A DNA stretch of 64,000 nucleotides, from contig NZ_CP113068.1 in the NCBI RefSeq assembly GCF_026625885.1, positions 4,216,001 to 4,280,000 of the forward strand, in the 5' to 3' direction. This stretch comes from Roseateles sp. SL47. GTDB lineage: Bacteria > Pseudomonadota > Gammaproteobacteria > Burkholderiales > Burkholderiaceae_C. The number at the start of each line of letters is the position of its first letter. The first letter of the stretch is position 1. A program made the position numbers and the translations under genes. Shown in pieces: positions 32,837-42,000 of the stretch. The notes under the pieces are model-generated. The model ran no database searches and was not told the DNA's origin. It saw only the letters and a program-made list of their open reading frames with translations.

Positions 32837-34174
32837 CTATTCGGAGGCACGGACAATGGACGGGGAACCCGCGGGGGCCCGCCCCGGCACCCGCAGGGTG
32901 GCGATGGCGGCCAGCAGCATCAGCACCCCGGCCAGGCGCAGCACGTTGCCGGGGTCGCCATGCAGGAAGCGGTCGTAGATCAATGGCAGCGTGAGCATCT
33001 GGATGAGCATCGGCAGCACGATGAACATGTTGAAAATGCCCATGTACACGCCGGCGCGCTCCGGCGGAATGCAGCCCGCCAGCATCACGTAGGGGTTGCC
33101 CATGATGCTGGCCCAGGCCACGCCGATGCCCAGCATGGGCAGGAAGAGCCAGGCGCGGTCCCGCACCATCGGGATGCACCACATGGCCACCCCCGCGGCC
33201 ACCAGGCTGACGGCGTGCACCCGCCGCGCGCCCAGCCGCCGGGTGACCGGCAGCATGGCCAGCGCGGCGATGAAGGCCACGAAGTTGTAGAAGCCGCCGA
33301 TCTGTCCGTTCAGCAGCCCGGCTTCACGGAAGCCGGCCGAGGTGGCGTCGGCGGTGCCAAACAGGGAGCGGGACAGGCAGGGCACGATGTAGATCCAGTA
33401 GCACATCATGGCGTACCACTGGAAGAGCTTCATCCACCACAGGCGCCGCATCGTCTCCGGCATCTCCCGCACGGCGGCGACGATCTCGCCGACGATGGCG
33501 CCCACCGAGCGGGACTGGCCCCGCAGCTTCTCCATCTCGCGCGGCGGCAGCGGCAGCTCCGGCACCCGCCGCACCGACCACCACACCGTACTGATGGACA
33601 GCACCGCCCCCAGGTAGAACGCCATCGAGGTGGTCTGCGGGATGTGGTTGCCGGCCACGGCATCGCGGCTCATGCCCAGCGCCACCAGCAGCGAGGGCGT
33701 GAGATACGCCAAGGTCTGCGCCAGCCCGGTGAAGGCGCTCTGGATCAGAAAGCCCGAGACATGCTGGGATTCGTCCAGCCGGTCGCTGACATAGGCCCGG
33801 TAAGGCTCCATGGTCACGTTGTTGGCCGCGTCCAGGATCCACAGCAGGCCGGCGGCGAACCACAGCGCCGGGCTCATCGGCATCAGCAGCAGCCCCAGGC
33901 TGCACAGCACGGCGCCGATGAGGAAGTACGGCGTGCGCCGGCCCCAGCGGGTCACCGTGCGGTCGCTGATGGCGCCCACCAGCGGCTGCACCAGCAGGCC
34001 GGTGACCGGCCCGGCCAGCCACAGCAGCGGCAGCGTGGCTTCATCGGCCCCCAGGTACTTGTAGATGGGGCTCATGTTGCTCTGTTGCAGACCGAAGCTG
34101 AACTGGATGCCGAGGAAGCCGACATTCATGTTCACGATCTGCCCCAGGGTCAGGCGGGGCTTGTGGCCGGTCAT
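32837..34174 (-). CDS. MFS sugar transporter (sucrose/maltose GPH-type)
   Basis: This is a 445-residue inner-membrane transporter with twelve predicted helices. [19 protein letters not shown] at the start, [20 protein letters not shown] and WGRRTPY form the conserved loop of sucrose and maltose MFS carriers. ATG 34174 shares a base with the fructokinase stop (TGATG); a longer frame upstream is out of context. Placed between a TonB receptor and fructokinase on one side and sucrose phosphorylase on the other, it is predicted to carry sucrose across the inner membrane. It is comparable in role to SuxC of the Xanthomonas sux locus. Confidence 0.88.
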   Translation of the reverse strand: MTGHKPRLTLGQIVNMNVGFLGIQFSFGLQQSNMSPIYKYLGADEATLPLLWLAGPVTGLLVQPLVGAISDRTVTRWGRRTPYFLIGAVLCSLGLLLMPMSPALWFAAGLLWILDAANNVTMEPYRAYVSDRLDESQHVSGFLIQSAFTGLAQTLAYLTPSLLVALGMSRDAVAGNHIPQTTSMAFYLGAVLSISTVWWSVRRVPELPLPPREMEKLRGQSRSVGAIVGEIVAAVREMPETMRRLWWMKLFQWYAMMCYWIYIVPCLSRSLFGTADATSAGFREAGLLNGQIGGFYNFVAFIAALAMLPVTRRLGARRVHAVSLVAAGVAMWCIPMVRDRAWLFLPMLGIGVAWASIMGNPYVMLAGCIPPERAGVYMGIFNMFIVLPMLIQMLTLPLIYDRFLHGDPGNVLRLAGVLMLLAAIATLRVPGRAPAGSPSIVRASE

Positions 34175-35127
34175 CACTGCTCCAGGAACGCCCGCCACGG
34201 GGCGTAGAAACTCAGGTTGGCGGGCGCCGGGCCGCGCTCGCCGCACATGGCGCCGGCCATGCCGTTGGCCAGCTCCAGCGCCTGCGCCCAGGACCGGCCC
34301 CGCAGCAGCGAGGCCACCAGCATGGCGCTGAACGCGTCCCCGGCGCCGACGGTGTCCACGCGCCGGAGCAGCGGCTGCGCCGGGCCGCTGACGGGCAGCG
34401 AATCGCCATTGAAGCCCACATATCCCTGCTCGCCCAGCGTCACCACGAGCCGGCGCAGGCCGAATCGACGCATCAGCGCATGGGCACAGCGCGTGGTCTC
34501 CGGGGAGGCAGACCTGGACGGCGCCGGCAGCTCGAACCAATCAGCCAGGCGCTGCAGCTCCTCGTCGTTGACCTTCACCCAGTCCGCCGCGGCCAGGCAG
34601 GCCTCGGCGAGCTCCCGCCTGTCGCTGCCGGCGCGCAGGTTGAGGTCGAGATACCGCACGCCACCGGTCGCCGAGAACGCGGCCAGCACCCGCTCGAGCG
34701 TGGCCCGGGATTCAGGGTGGCGCCGCGCCAGTGAGCCGGCATACACCAGCCCGGGGTTCCGCTCGCCCAGCCACTCCAGGATGGGTGGGGCCTCCAGGTG
34801 GTCCCACGCGACGTTGCGGTGGATCTGGAAACGATGTCCCCCATGGCCGGACTCGTGCACCGACACCCGGCCGGACGCATGCACCGTGTCCGCCTGGACG
34901 CCGGCAAGGCTCAGGCCGAAGCGGCGCATGCTCGCCAGCAGCATCTCACCGGCGGCGTCGTCCGGATTCAGCCGGGTCGCAAAGTGCGTCTCCAGCCCCA
35001 GCGCCCGCAGCGAGCGCGCCACATTGAGCGGCGCGCCGCCCGCCACCGGCCCATCGGCGAACTCGTCCACCAGGGCCTCGCCCAGCACCAGCAGCGGGCG
35101 GGCCGCCAACGATGTCAAGTCATCCAT
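34174..35127 (-). CDS. Fructokinase (PfkB family)
   Basis: This 317-residue sugar kinase probably phosphorylates fructose released by sucrose phosphorylase. VLGEALVDEFADG and VAGGAPLNVARSLRALG form the N-terminal substrate motifs. The signature DTVGAGDAFSAML (about residue 258) carries the catalytic Asp. The length is normal for bacterial fructokinases. It starts 21 bases after the TonB receptor stop and overlaps the transporter start by one base (TGATG). Another PfkB protein in the window (18516-19448) belongs to the nucleoside locus and is not closely similar. Confidence 0.88.
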   Translation of the reverse strand: MDDLTSLAARPLLVLGEALVDEFADGPVAGGAPLNVARSLRALGLETHFATRLNPDDAAGEMLLASMRRFGLSLAGVQADTVHASGRVSVHESGHGGHRFQIHRNVAWDHLEAPPILEWLGERNPGLVYAGSLARRHPESRATLERVLAAFSATGGVRYLDLNLRAGSDRRELAEACLAAADWVKVNDEELQRLADWFELPAPSRSASPETTRCAHALMRRFGLRRLVVTLGEQGYVGFNGDSLPVSGPAQPLLRRVDTVGAGDAFSAMLVASLLRGRSWAQALELANGMAGAMCGERGPAPANLSFYAPWRAFLEQ

Positions 35128-35148
35128 ATCCGTCGCGGGTCCCTGGCC

Positions 35149-37515
35149 TCAGAAGTCCATCTTCAGCGTGGCGCGCAGCGTGCGGCCGTTCAGCGCGCGC
35201 GCGGCATGGCCATCGCTTTCGATCTCGGTGTAGGCCAGCTTGTTGAAGAGGTTGTTGGCCGAGAGGCTCACCATCGTCTTCTCCGTCAGCGCATAGTTGG
35301 CGAAGGCATTGACCACGGTGTAGGCCTTCATCGTGATGGTGTTGGCATCGTCGCCGTAGGACTTGCCGGAGCCCACCAGCGCTGCGCCCAGCTCCAGATT
35401 GCCGATGGTGTAGGACGGTGCCAGCTGCCACACGATGTCGGCCTGGCGGCGCGGTGTGTTGCCCACCACCGTCGCGTCGTTGGCGCCGCGGATGCGCGCG
35501 TGCGTCCAGGTGGCACCGGCGGTCAGGCGCCACGGGCCGCTGCTGTAGGCGCCTTCCAGCTCCAGGCCGCGGGCGCGGTAGCGGTTGGCGGTGAAGGTCT
35601 GGGTCGTGAGCTCGTAGTTGCTCTCGTTGGTACGGGCTTCGAAGGCGGTGACAAACAGGCTCAGACCGGACTTGTCGCGCCACTTCACGCCCAGCTCGCC
35701 CTGGTCGATCTCGTTGATCGCCACGGGCACCGAGCCGTCCAGCGGATTGCCATACAGCAGGCGGTCCGCCGAGAAGGCCACCCCGTTGCTGAGGCGGCCG
35801 AACACGGCCAGGTCGCTGTTCAGCGCGTAGTTCACGCCGCCGGAATAGGAGGTGTGGGAGACCTTGTAGTGCACCGTCTCGTGGGTGCTTGGGTCCCAGC
35901 TCTGCGTCTGCGCGTTGCCGGCCAGGGTGAAGCCGTCGGCGCGCTGGCCGTCGCGGCGCACGCTGAGGTCCACGTTCAGGGGGCCGCTTTCCCAGGTCAG
36001 CGCCAGGTAGGGCGAGGTCTGGGTGTACTCCACGTCATAGGTGTGGGCGCAGCAGGCGCCCCAGGTGTTCCAGCCGCTGGTCACCGGCTGCTTCGTGGGC
36101 TGGCCGTTGGCGTCCACCACCTGCGCGTTGTTGTTGCTGAAGCTCAGGTTGTACTGGTTCCAGAACCAGGTCTGCGCCACCTGCTGCACACCATTGAACA
36201 AGCCGGCCACCACCGTGGCGTTGCCACTGGCCAGCTCGAACTTGCGGCTGAGCTTGAGGTCGTTGAAGGTGTTGCCCATGTCGTCCAGCGAACTGTTGAA
36301 CAGCGTGCCGGTGAAATAGGCGTTCTGGCCGTTGTTGCCGTTGTCCGCGGGGAAGAGCGCCATGAAACGGCCGCTGTTGCTGCTGCGGCGGAAGCGGTCT
36401 TCCAGCGTCCAGCCGCCGCCCAGCTTGAGGCTGGTCTCCAGCCCGATGGCAAAGCTCTTGACGTGCAGCCCATCGCGGGTGCTGCTGGTCACGGGGTTGC
36501 CGTTCTTGTCCACCGTCGTGTCGGTGGCCAGGCTGGGGGTCAGGAAGAAGGCCTTGCGCGGGTCGATGCCCGCCACGGTGTGGATCTGGCCGTTCACCAC
36601 CTGCACCGGCACGGGCATCAGCGAGGGCGTGCGGTCGTCCAATGCCTTGAGGTTGAGGCGCACATAACCGGCGTCGAAGGCCTGGGTGATGCTGGCCTTG
36701 ATCTGGCCGCCCTGCTCCAGCGTGCGGCCGGTGGGGCGACCGCCCTCCCCCACGCGCTGGAAGCCGCCGATGTGGAAACTGGTGCCGTTGCCCAGCGAGC
36801 CACCGTACTCGGCGTCCACGCGCCACAGGCGCTGGTCCAGGCCGGCGGAGAGCGCCACGGAACCCGCCTTCTCACCCTTGCCATCCTTGCTGATGAAGTT
36901 GATCAGGCCGCCCGGCGAGTTGCTGGCCAGCGTGGAGGCGGAGCCGCCGCGCAGCACTTCCAGCCGGTCGATGCTGGCGTCCGCGCGGACGAACTGGTCC
37001 GCCGTGCCAAAGGAGATGTCACCGAACAGCAGCACCGGCAGGCCATCTTCCTGGATCTGCACGTACCGGGAGCCGCCCGCGGAGAGCGGCACACCGCGCA
37101 CGGTGATGTTGGCGTTGCCCTCGCCCCCGGAGGACTCCGAGCGCAGGCCGGGCACGGCACGCAGCAGCTCGGCGGCGCTGGTGGCACCTGACTTGGCGAT
37201 CTGCTCGCTGCCCATCGAACTGACGGACAGGCTCTGCTTCATCTTGCTGGTCCGTACCGAGGTGCCGGTCACTACCACCTGGCTCAGGGCCAGCGCGTCC
37301 TGCTTGCCGTCCGCCGGGGCCTGATCACCCTCGGCGGGCGCGGCGGCTTCACCGGAGGCCGGTGCGGACGCGGACGCGGACGGCACGGAAGGTGTGGCGG
37401 AAGGCGAGGCGGAAAGGGCCGGGGACGGCGCTGCCGTCTGGCTCCAGGCCGACCCGAAGGCGATGGAGAGGGCGATCGCCAGCGGCAGCTGGCGCGTGGG
37501 CAAGGAAGCACGCAT
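35149..37515 (-). CDS. TonB-dependent receptor, predicted sucrose receptor
   Basis: This is a 788-residue outer-membrane receptor from ATG 37515, with a GGAG site upstream. The signal peptide ends near residue 26 (FGSAWSQ). An Ala/Pro/Ser linker follows, then a TonB-box-like stretch (ALSQVVVTGTSVR), a plug with LLRAVPGLRSESSGGEG and ITVRGVPLSAGGSRYVQIQE, and a barrel ending in Phe (TLKMDF). The plug has LRGGSASTLASNSPGGLINF, a standard plug motif. It heads the sucrose operon, like SuxA of Xanthomonas. Two LacI-type operators lie in the 293 bases between it and the regulator gene. The sucrose ligand is inferred from operon content. Confidence 0.9.
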   Translation of the reverse strand: MRASLPTRQLPLAIALSIAFGSAWSQTAAPSPALSASPSATPSVPSASASAPASGEAAAPAEGDQAPADGKQDALALSQVVVTGTSVRTSKMKQSLSVSSMGSEQIAKSGATSAAELLRAVPGLRSESSGGEGNANITVRGVPLSAGGSRYVQIQEDGLPVLLFGDISFGTADQFVRADASIDRLEVLRGGSASTLASNSPGGLINFISKDGKGEKAGSVALSAGLDQRLWRVDAEYGGSLGNGTSFHIGGFQRVGEGGRPTGRTLEQGGQIKASITQAFDAGYVRLNLKALDDRTPSLMPVPVQVVNGQIHTVAGIDPRKAFFLTPSLATDTTVDKNGNPVTSSTRDGLHVKSFAIGLETSLKLGGGWTLEDRFRRSSNSGRFMALFPADNGNNGQNAYFTGTLFNSSLDDMGNTFNDLKLSRKFELASGNATVVAGLFNGVQQVAQTWFWNQYNLSFSNNNAQVVDANGQPTKQPVTSGWNTWGACCAHTYDVEYTQTSPYLALTWESGPLNVDLSVRRDGQRADGFTLAGNAQTQSWDPSTHETVHYKVSHTSYSGGVNYALNSDLAVFGRLSNGVAFSADRLLYGNPLDGSVPVAINEIDQGELGVKWRDKSGLSLFVTAFEARTNESNYELTTQTFTANRYRARGLELEGAYSSGPWRLTAGATWTHARIRGANDATVVGNTPRRQADIVWQLAPSYTIGNLELGAALVGSGKSYGDDANTITMKAYTVVNAFANYALTEKTMVSLSANNLFNKLAYTEIESDGHAARALNGRTLRATLKMDF

Positions 37516-37621
37516 GTAGGTTGTCTCCGAATGTCTTGTTCCGCGCCGCCATGGTGGGCGTTGTGGCGCGGCCCGTCGCACTGTGGGCGACGTGCAGTCA
37601 TTCTGGGCGAACCGTCATCAC

Positions 37622-37639
37622 TTTGCAATCGATTGCAAA
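37622..37639. promoter_or_regulatory. LacI-type operator 1 (sucrose operon)
   Basis: TTTGCAATCGATTGCAAA is a perfect 18-base palindrome with the central CG typical of LacI family operators. It lies 107 bases upstream of the TonB receptor start codon, in the likely promoter. It shares the core TGCAATCG with operator 2. Confidence 0.82.
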
Positions 37640-37736
37640 ACCGGGTAATCCCTGAGAAATTGACGATACAACAGGCGTGACATAGCCTTCAAAGCAGCGG
37701 ATGTGATTGGTGAGATCAGCCTTCTTGGCTTAAGAA

Positions 37737-37750
37737 TGCAATCGGTTGCA
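37737..37750. promoter_or_regulatory. LacI-type operator 2 (sucrose operon)
   Basis: TGCAATCGGTTGCA is a 14-base palindrome with one mismatch and has the same TGCAA arms as operator 1. The two centres are about 113 bases apart, compatible with looping repression of the downstream receptor operon. Confidence 0.72.
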
Positions 37751-37808
37751 ACCGCAGCTGAAAAAATTGGAACTCAGGCCTTTCCGGCCGTCCGAGATGC
37801 CTGAAGGC

Positions 37809-38849
37809 TCAGGCTGGGATCGTGCTGTCCCTCACTACCAGATGCACGGGCAGCGTCCGTGGCGCCACCCGCTCGCCGGCCAGCATGCGAAGCAGTGTGG
37901 ACACCAGCGTCGCGGCGGCTTCGGTGACCGGCTGGTGCACCGTGGTCAGGGCCGGTGTGCCGTAGCTGGCGAGCGCCATGTCGTCATAACCGGTCACGGA
38001 TACATCGCCCGGCACCGACCGCCCCAGCCCCCGCAACGCTCTCACCACTTCCAGCGCGAGCAGGTCGGAGCAGGCCACCACCGCGTCGACGTCGCGATGC
38101 CGCGCCAGGAACGCCTCGATCGCCGCGCGCGCCACGCCGGGTTCAAAAGGCGCCGCCAGTTCCAGCGCCGGGTCCGGTTGCACTCCCGCTTCGCGCAGCG
38201 CCTGCCAGTAGCCGTTGCGGCGATGCAGGACCTCCGGCAGCTTGGCGTCGCCCACGAAGGCGATGCGGCGTCGTCCCACCTCGATCAGATGGCCGGTGGC
38301 CAGTTGCCCGCCATGGTGGTTGTCGCCCCCCACGGTGCAATACAGCTGCTGCGGCAGTTCCGCGCCCCAGACCACCACGGGCAGGTGGCGCGAGGCCAGC
38401 GCGTTGAGCTGGTCATGGTGGCGCCACTGGCCGATCAGCAGCAGCCCGCTGGCCTTGCCCATCTCCACGGCGCGGATGGCCTGGTCCAGATGGTCTGCAT
38501 CCACGCGCGAGAGCAGCATGTCGAAGCCATGGGCCGTCAGCGCGTCGGCAATGGCGCCGACGATGGTGAGAAAGAAGGGGTCGGAGATGTGCTGGCGCGA
38601 GTCGCGGTCGTAAGGCACCACCACGGACACCGTACGGTTCTCCTGCAGCCGGAAGCTCTTGGCGCCCAGGTTGATGGTGTAGTTCAGGGACCTGGCCAGC
38701 TCCTCGACACGCCGGCGGGTCTCCGCATTGACCAGCGGGCTGCCATTCAGGCAGCGCGATACCGTGGACACGGAAACCCCCGCCATGCGGGCAATGTCCG
38801 CCATCTGCAGCCGCCGCCTGTCGGCAGTCTCCTTGTCGCCCGATTTCAT
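37809..38849 (-). CDS. LacI family transcriptional regulator of sucrose locus
   Basis: This 346-residue repressor has an N-terminal helix-turn-helix and hinge, MADIARMAGVSVSTVSRCLN with ETRRRVEELARSLNY (about residues 15-70). A periplasmic-binding-protein-like sensor domain follows, with SVVVPYDRDSRQHISDPFF, ACSDLLALEVVRAL, SVTGYDDMALASYG and TTVHQP. ATG 38849 was chosen; a GTG at 38867 would add six residues, and neither has an ideal ribosome binding site. It is transcribed in the same direction as the sucrose operon, 293 bases upstream of it. The gap carries two TGCAATCG-type operators, so it is probably a sucrose- or fructose-released repressor (SuxR-like). Confidence 0.9.
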   Translation of the reverse strand: MKSGDKETADRRRLQMADIARMAGVSVSTVSRCLNGSPLVNAETRRRVEELARSLNYTINLGAKSFRLQENRTVSVVVPYDRDSRQHISDPFFLTIVGAIADALTAHGFDMLLSRVDADHLDQAIRAVEMGKASGLLLIGQWRHHDQLNALASRHLPVVVWGAELPQQLYCTVGGDNHHGGQLATGHLIEVGRRRIAFVGDAKLPEVLHRRNGYWQALREAGVQPDPALELAAPFEPGVARAAIEAFLARHRDVDAVVACSDLLALEVVRALRGLGRSVPGDVSVTGYDDMALASYGTPALTTVHQPVTEAAATLVSTLLRMLAGERVAPRTLPVHLVVRDSTIPA

Positions 38850-38925
38850 CGCTCCCCGCACTCTCACCGAAAAAACGAGAGCCGAGTGTCGCAGACTTGG
38901 CCGCCATGGCTGTCATGACCGCCAG

Positions 38926-38988
38926 GCATCGACCGCCCGGAACGGGCGGCTCCCACCCTCCCGCACCCTTGGGCGGAGCGGTCGATGC
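38926..38988. terminator. Nested inverted repeats between avrE end and lacI
   Basis: An 11-base perfect inverted repeat, GCATCGACCGC (38926-38936) and its complement (38978-38988), overlaps on its left side a smaller hairpin, CCGCCC-GGAAC-GGGCGG (38933-38949). The two structures are partly exclusive. They lie between the stop of the leftward avrE gene (39029) and the leftward lacI gene. They may terminate avrE transcription, though no T-run follows. A regulatory role for lacI is the alternative. Confidence 0.45.
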
Positions 38989-39028
38989 AAGGCTGCGTTT
39001 GAAGCGTGGGCCGGACGCCAGTGAAGCA

Positions 39029-42000
39029 TCACCGCAAGGTCACCCCCGGTCCCACAATCTGCCCCACCTCATACTGCAGGCGGTCGATCCGCTGGTCCAG
39101 CTGGCCGATGTCGCGATGAACCAGCATCAAGGCCTTCGCGGCCTGGGCCACTGGTCCGGATGTCTCTTCGAGCAAGGCCTTGGCCTCGGCTTGCAGATCG
39201 GCCTGCCGCTCGCGCGCCTCGTGGAGGGTCGCCGTCAGCACCTCGCGTTGGGCGCGCACGTCTGCGTGATCGCGCCCACCGGCGGATTCACCCGCCTCCC
39301 CGGCCGGCGCCTGCGCCAGCCGCGCCAAGGCTTCGCGGGTGTGTTCCACCACCAGGCGGTTGTCCTCCACCCGCTGCCGCAGATCGCCAATGGCCTCGTT
39401 CAATTGCCGGTCGAGTCCCTTCACGGCCCGGCGGGCCAATGACTCGATCGCGTCCCGAGCCCCCGCCAGCACCTCCAGGCTGCGTGCCGCGTGGTTCAAC
39501 CAGACGGCGGCTTCCGCGCCAGCGGCGGCTTCATCCTTCGTCCTTTTGCCGGACCGCTCATCCACCCGGCCGGGGCCGGGTGCGGGGGCCAAGCGCTCCG
39601 GCACCGTCGTGACCGCCTGGCGCGCTTCCCGCAGGCCGTGGTCGATGTGGCCCACCAGCTCGTTGATGCCTCTGCCGAGCTCGCCGGCGAAACCCTCCTG
39701 ATGCGACATCAACAGATCCAGCCGCACGCCCCGTGGCACCAGGGACTTCAGCGTGTCCATTGACGCCTGTACCGCCGCGTGGCGTTCATTGAGCTGCCGC
39801 ACCGTCGACGCCGTGCCGGCGGCGCTATCGCCCCGGCGATCATGCAGCGCGAGGATGCGCGCCAGCGGCGGCGCCATGGCGCTGACCGACGCCGGCGCCC
39901 AACCCGCCTTCTCCAGGCCAAGACGCGCCCGCGCCTCGGCCAGCTGGTGGCGCTGGGCCTCCAGGCCCGGCCGGTCGCCCACCTCCGACGCCGGTCCGAA
40001 CCGCTCCCCGGGTTCCGAGGGCGTGGGCAGACCCAGCGGCGCCAGGTCCGCGCGCCGCATCGAGCCATGGGCCTGCGCCATCGCCCGGCGTCCGCCCTCC
40101 AGCACCTCCGCGCCCAGCAGCCGGTCATACAGGCCATACCGCAGCTGCAACTCCCCCTGGAACAGCTGATGCGAGGTGCCCGCCGTGCGGCTGTGCGCCA
40201 GGCCGCCCAGGCCCACCGAGGCATTCACCGGGTTGTCGTCCGTGTTGTGCGGCACGATCACGGCCAGCCGGTATAGCTGCGGGTTGCCGCGCGCCTGCCC
40301 CAGCACATCGGCCCAGGCCATGGGCGGACGTGTCACGGGCTGGCCCTCCATCTGCAGGCGCCGCATCTCCAGGGCGTCATTGATGGCGTAGAGCGCATCG
40401 GGGCGCATCTCGAAGACGAAACGGACCTGGTTGACTTCATGGCTGTGGTCCCGCAGGTACCCCAGCAACTGATCCATACCGGGAATGGCACGCCGCGCCT
40501 GCGCCACCTCGGCCATCTTGCCACCCAGATGCCAGTGCCCCACCGCATGGGTCACCAGCTCGTCCAGCGAGCCGGTGCCGAACATGTTGAGCTCGATGCG
40601 CACGCCCGGGATCAGCACCGCGCGTTCGCGCATGGCGCCCTCCTCCTGCTGGCGCAGGGACTTGAGCTCCCGCAGCGCCGACTCACGTTCAGCCTCGGAG
40701 GTCGTGGCCCAGGCTTCTCCGCTGGCCACCGCTTCACGGGTGGCCGCACGGGCGGCTTCGCGCCAGCGGGTTTCGCCGGGTTCGGCGCGGGATTCCAGCC
40801 GCCAGGCTTCCTGGCCCTGCAACTGGACGATCAACCGATCGATGGCCTTCACCCGCTCCCCCGGCAGTGCCGGCAGCGGCGGCAGGCCGCCCAGCGCCCG
40901 CATGGCGGCGGGCGCGGCCTTCTCCAGCTTCCGCGCCAGACCGTCCCAGTGTTCCGTCGTGATGGCCCGCGCCGCCGCCGCATCCAGCGTTCGCTTGTAG
41001 GTGGCGGGCGCCAGGCGCGGCGTCGGCTTGTCGGCACGGTCGGCGGCCTCCCGCTCGCCGTCCAGCCCCTGCAGCAACCGGTTCACGCCGGCCAGGTCAA
41101 ACAGGTTGCCATTGCCCATCGACACATTCATGCCCGCCACGCGCAGGTTGGACTGGTTGGGCGCCGTCAGCGTGGTCATGCTCTTGAACACCTCGCCGAT
41201 GGCCCCGGAAATGGCGGAGTTCACATTGATGTTGGTGTCCAGCGAGACACCGACATCAAACCGCCCCTGGTACTCCAGGCCGAAGATGTCCCGCCACGCA
41301 TGGTCCAGGTGCAGCTCCATCTCCTGCCAGTGCGCGGTGATGAACCCCGCGGCCACCGCGCCAACACCCGCGCTGTAGTCTCCGCGGGCATTGGCGGACC
41401 CGGTCGAGGACGAGGCGGCCGCCGGATCGGTGGTGCGCTGGCCACCAAACTTGCCGCCCGGCAGGCTGATGTTGGCGGAGACGGAAATACCGCCGGTGAT
41501 GTCCAGGTTGGTCTCGTACAGATCCAGCCCGATGCCGCCTTGGTTCACGCCGATGGCGAGCACCGACGTCGAGTCCGGGTGATGCACGTCGAAGAGCAGC
41601 CGCGAGAACTCCCCGATGACCTGCGGATCCAGGATCACGGCGGCGCCCTGCCCGTGCTGCATGGCCGCGCCCAGCGTCACCCGGCCGCCCACCCCCATGG
41701 AGAACGCGGGGCCGTCGTCGTTGCCCTGCTCCAGGGGCTGGCGGAAGTTGCTCTTGCTGCCCTTCTGCGGATCGATGCCCATGCTGAGCGTGGCCGCCCC
41801 GGACGCCTTGTTGTGCCGGACAAAAAACGCCACCAGGCCCGCATCGCCCTCCATCGAATCACCGATGCGCTCCACGCCCAGCGCATGGATGTGCTCGCCG
41901 GTCACCCCCAGCGCGAAGCCCAGCACATGCAGGGCCCGTGGCGAGAGCGACAGGGACGCCGTCTTGGCATCCGACTGCGTGGAGAAGAAGGTGCTGCGGT

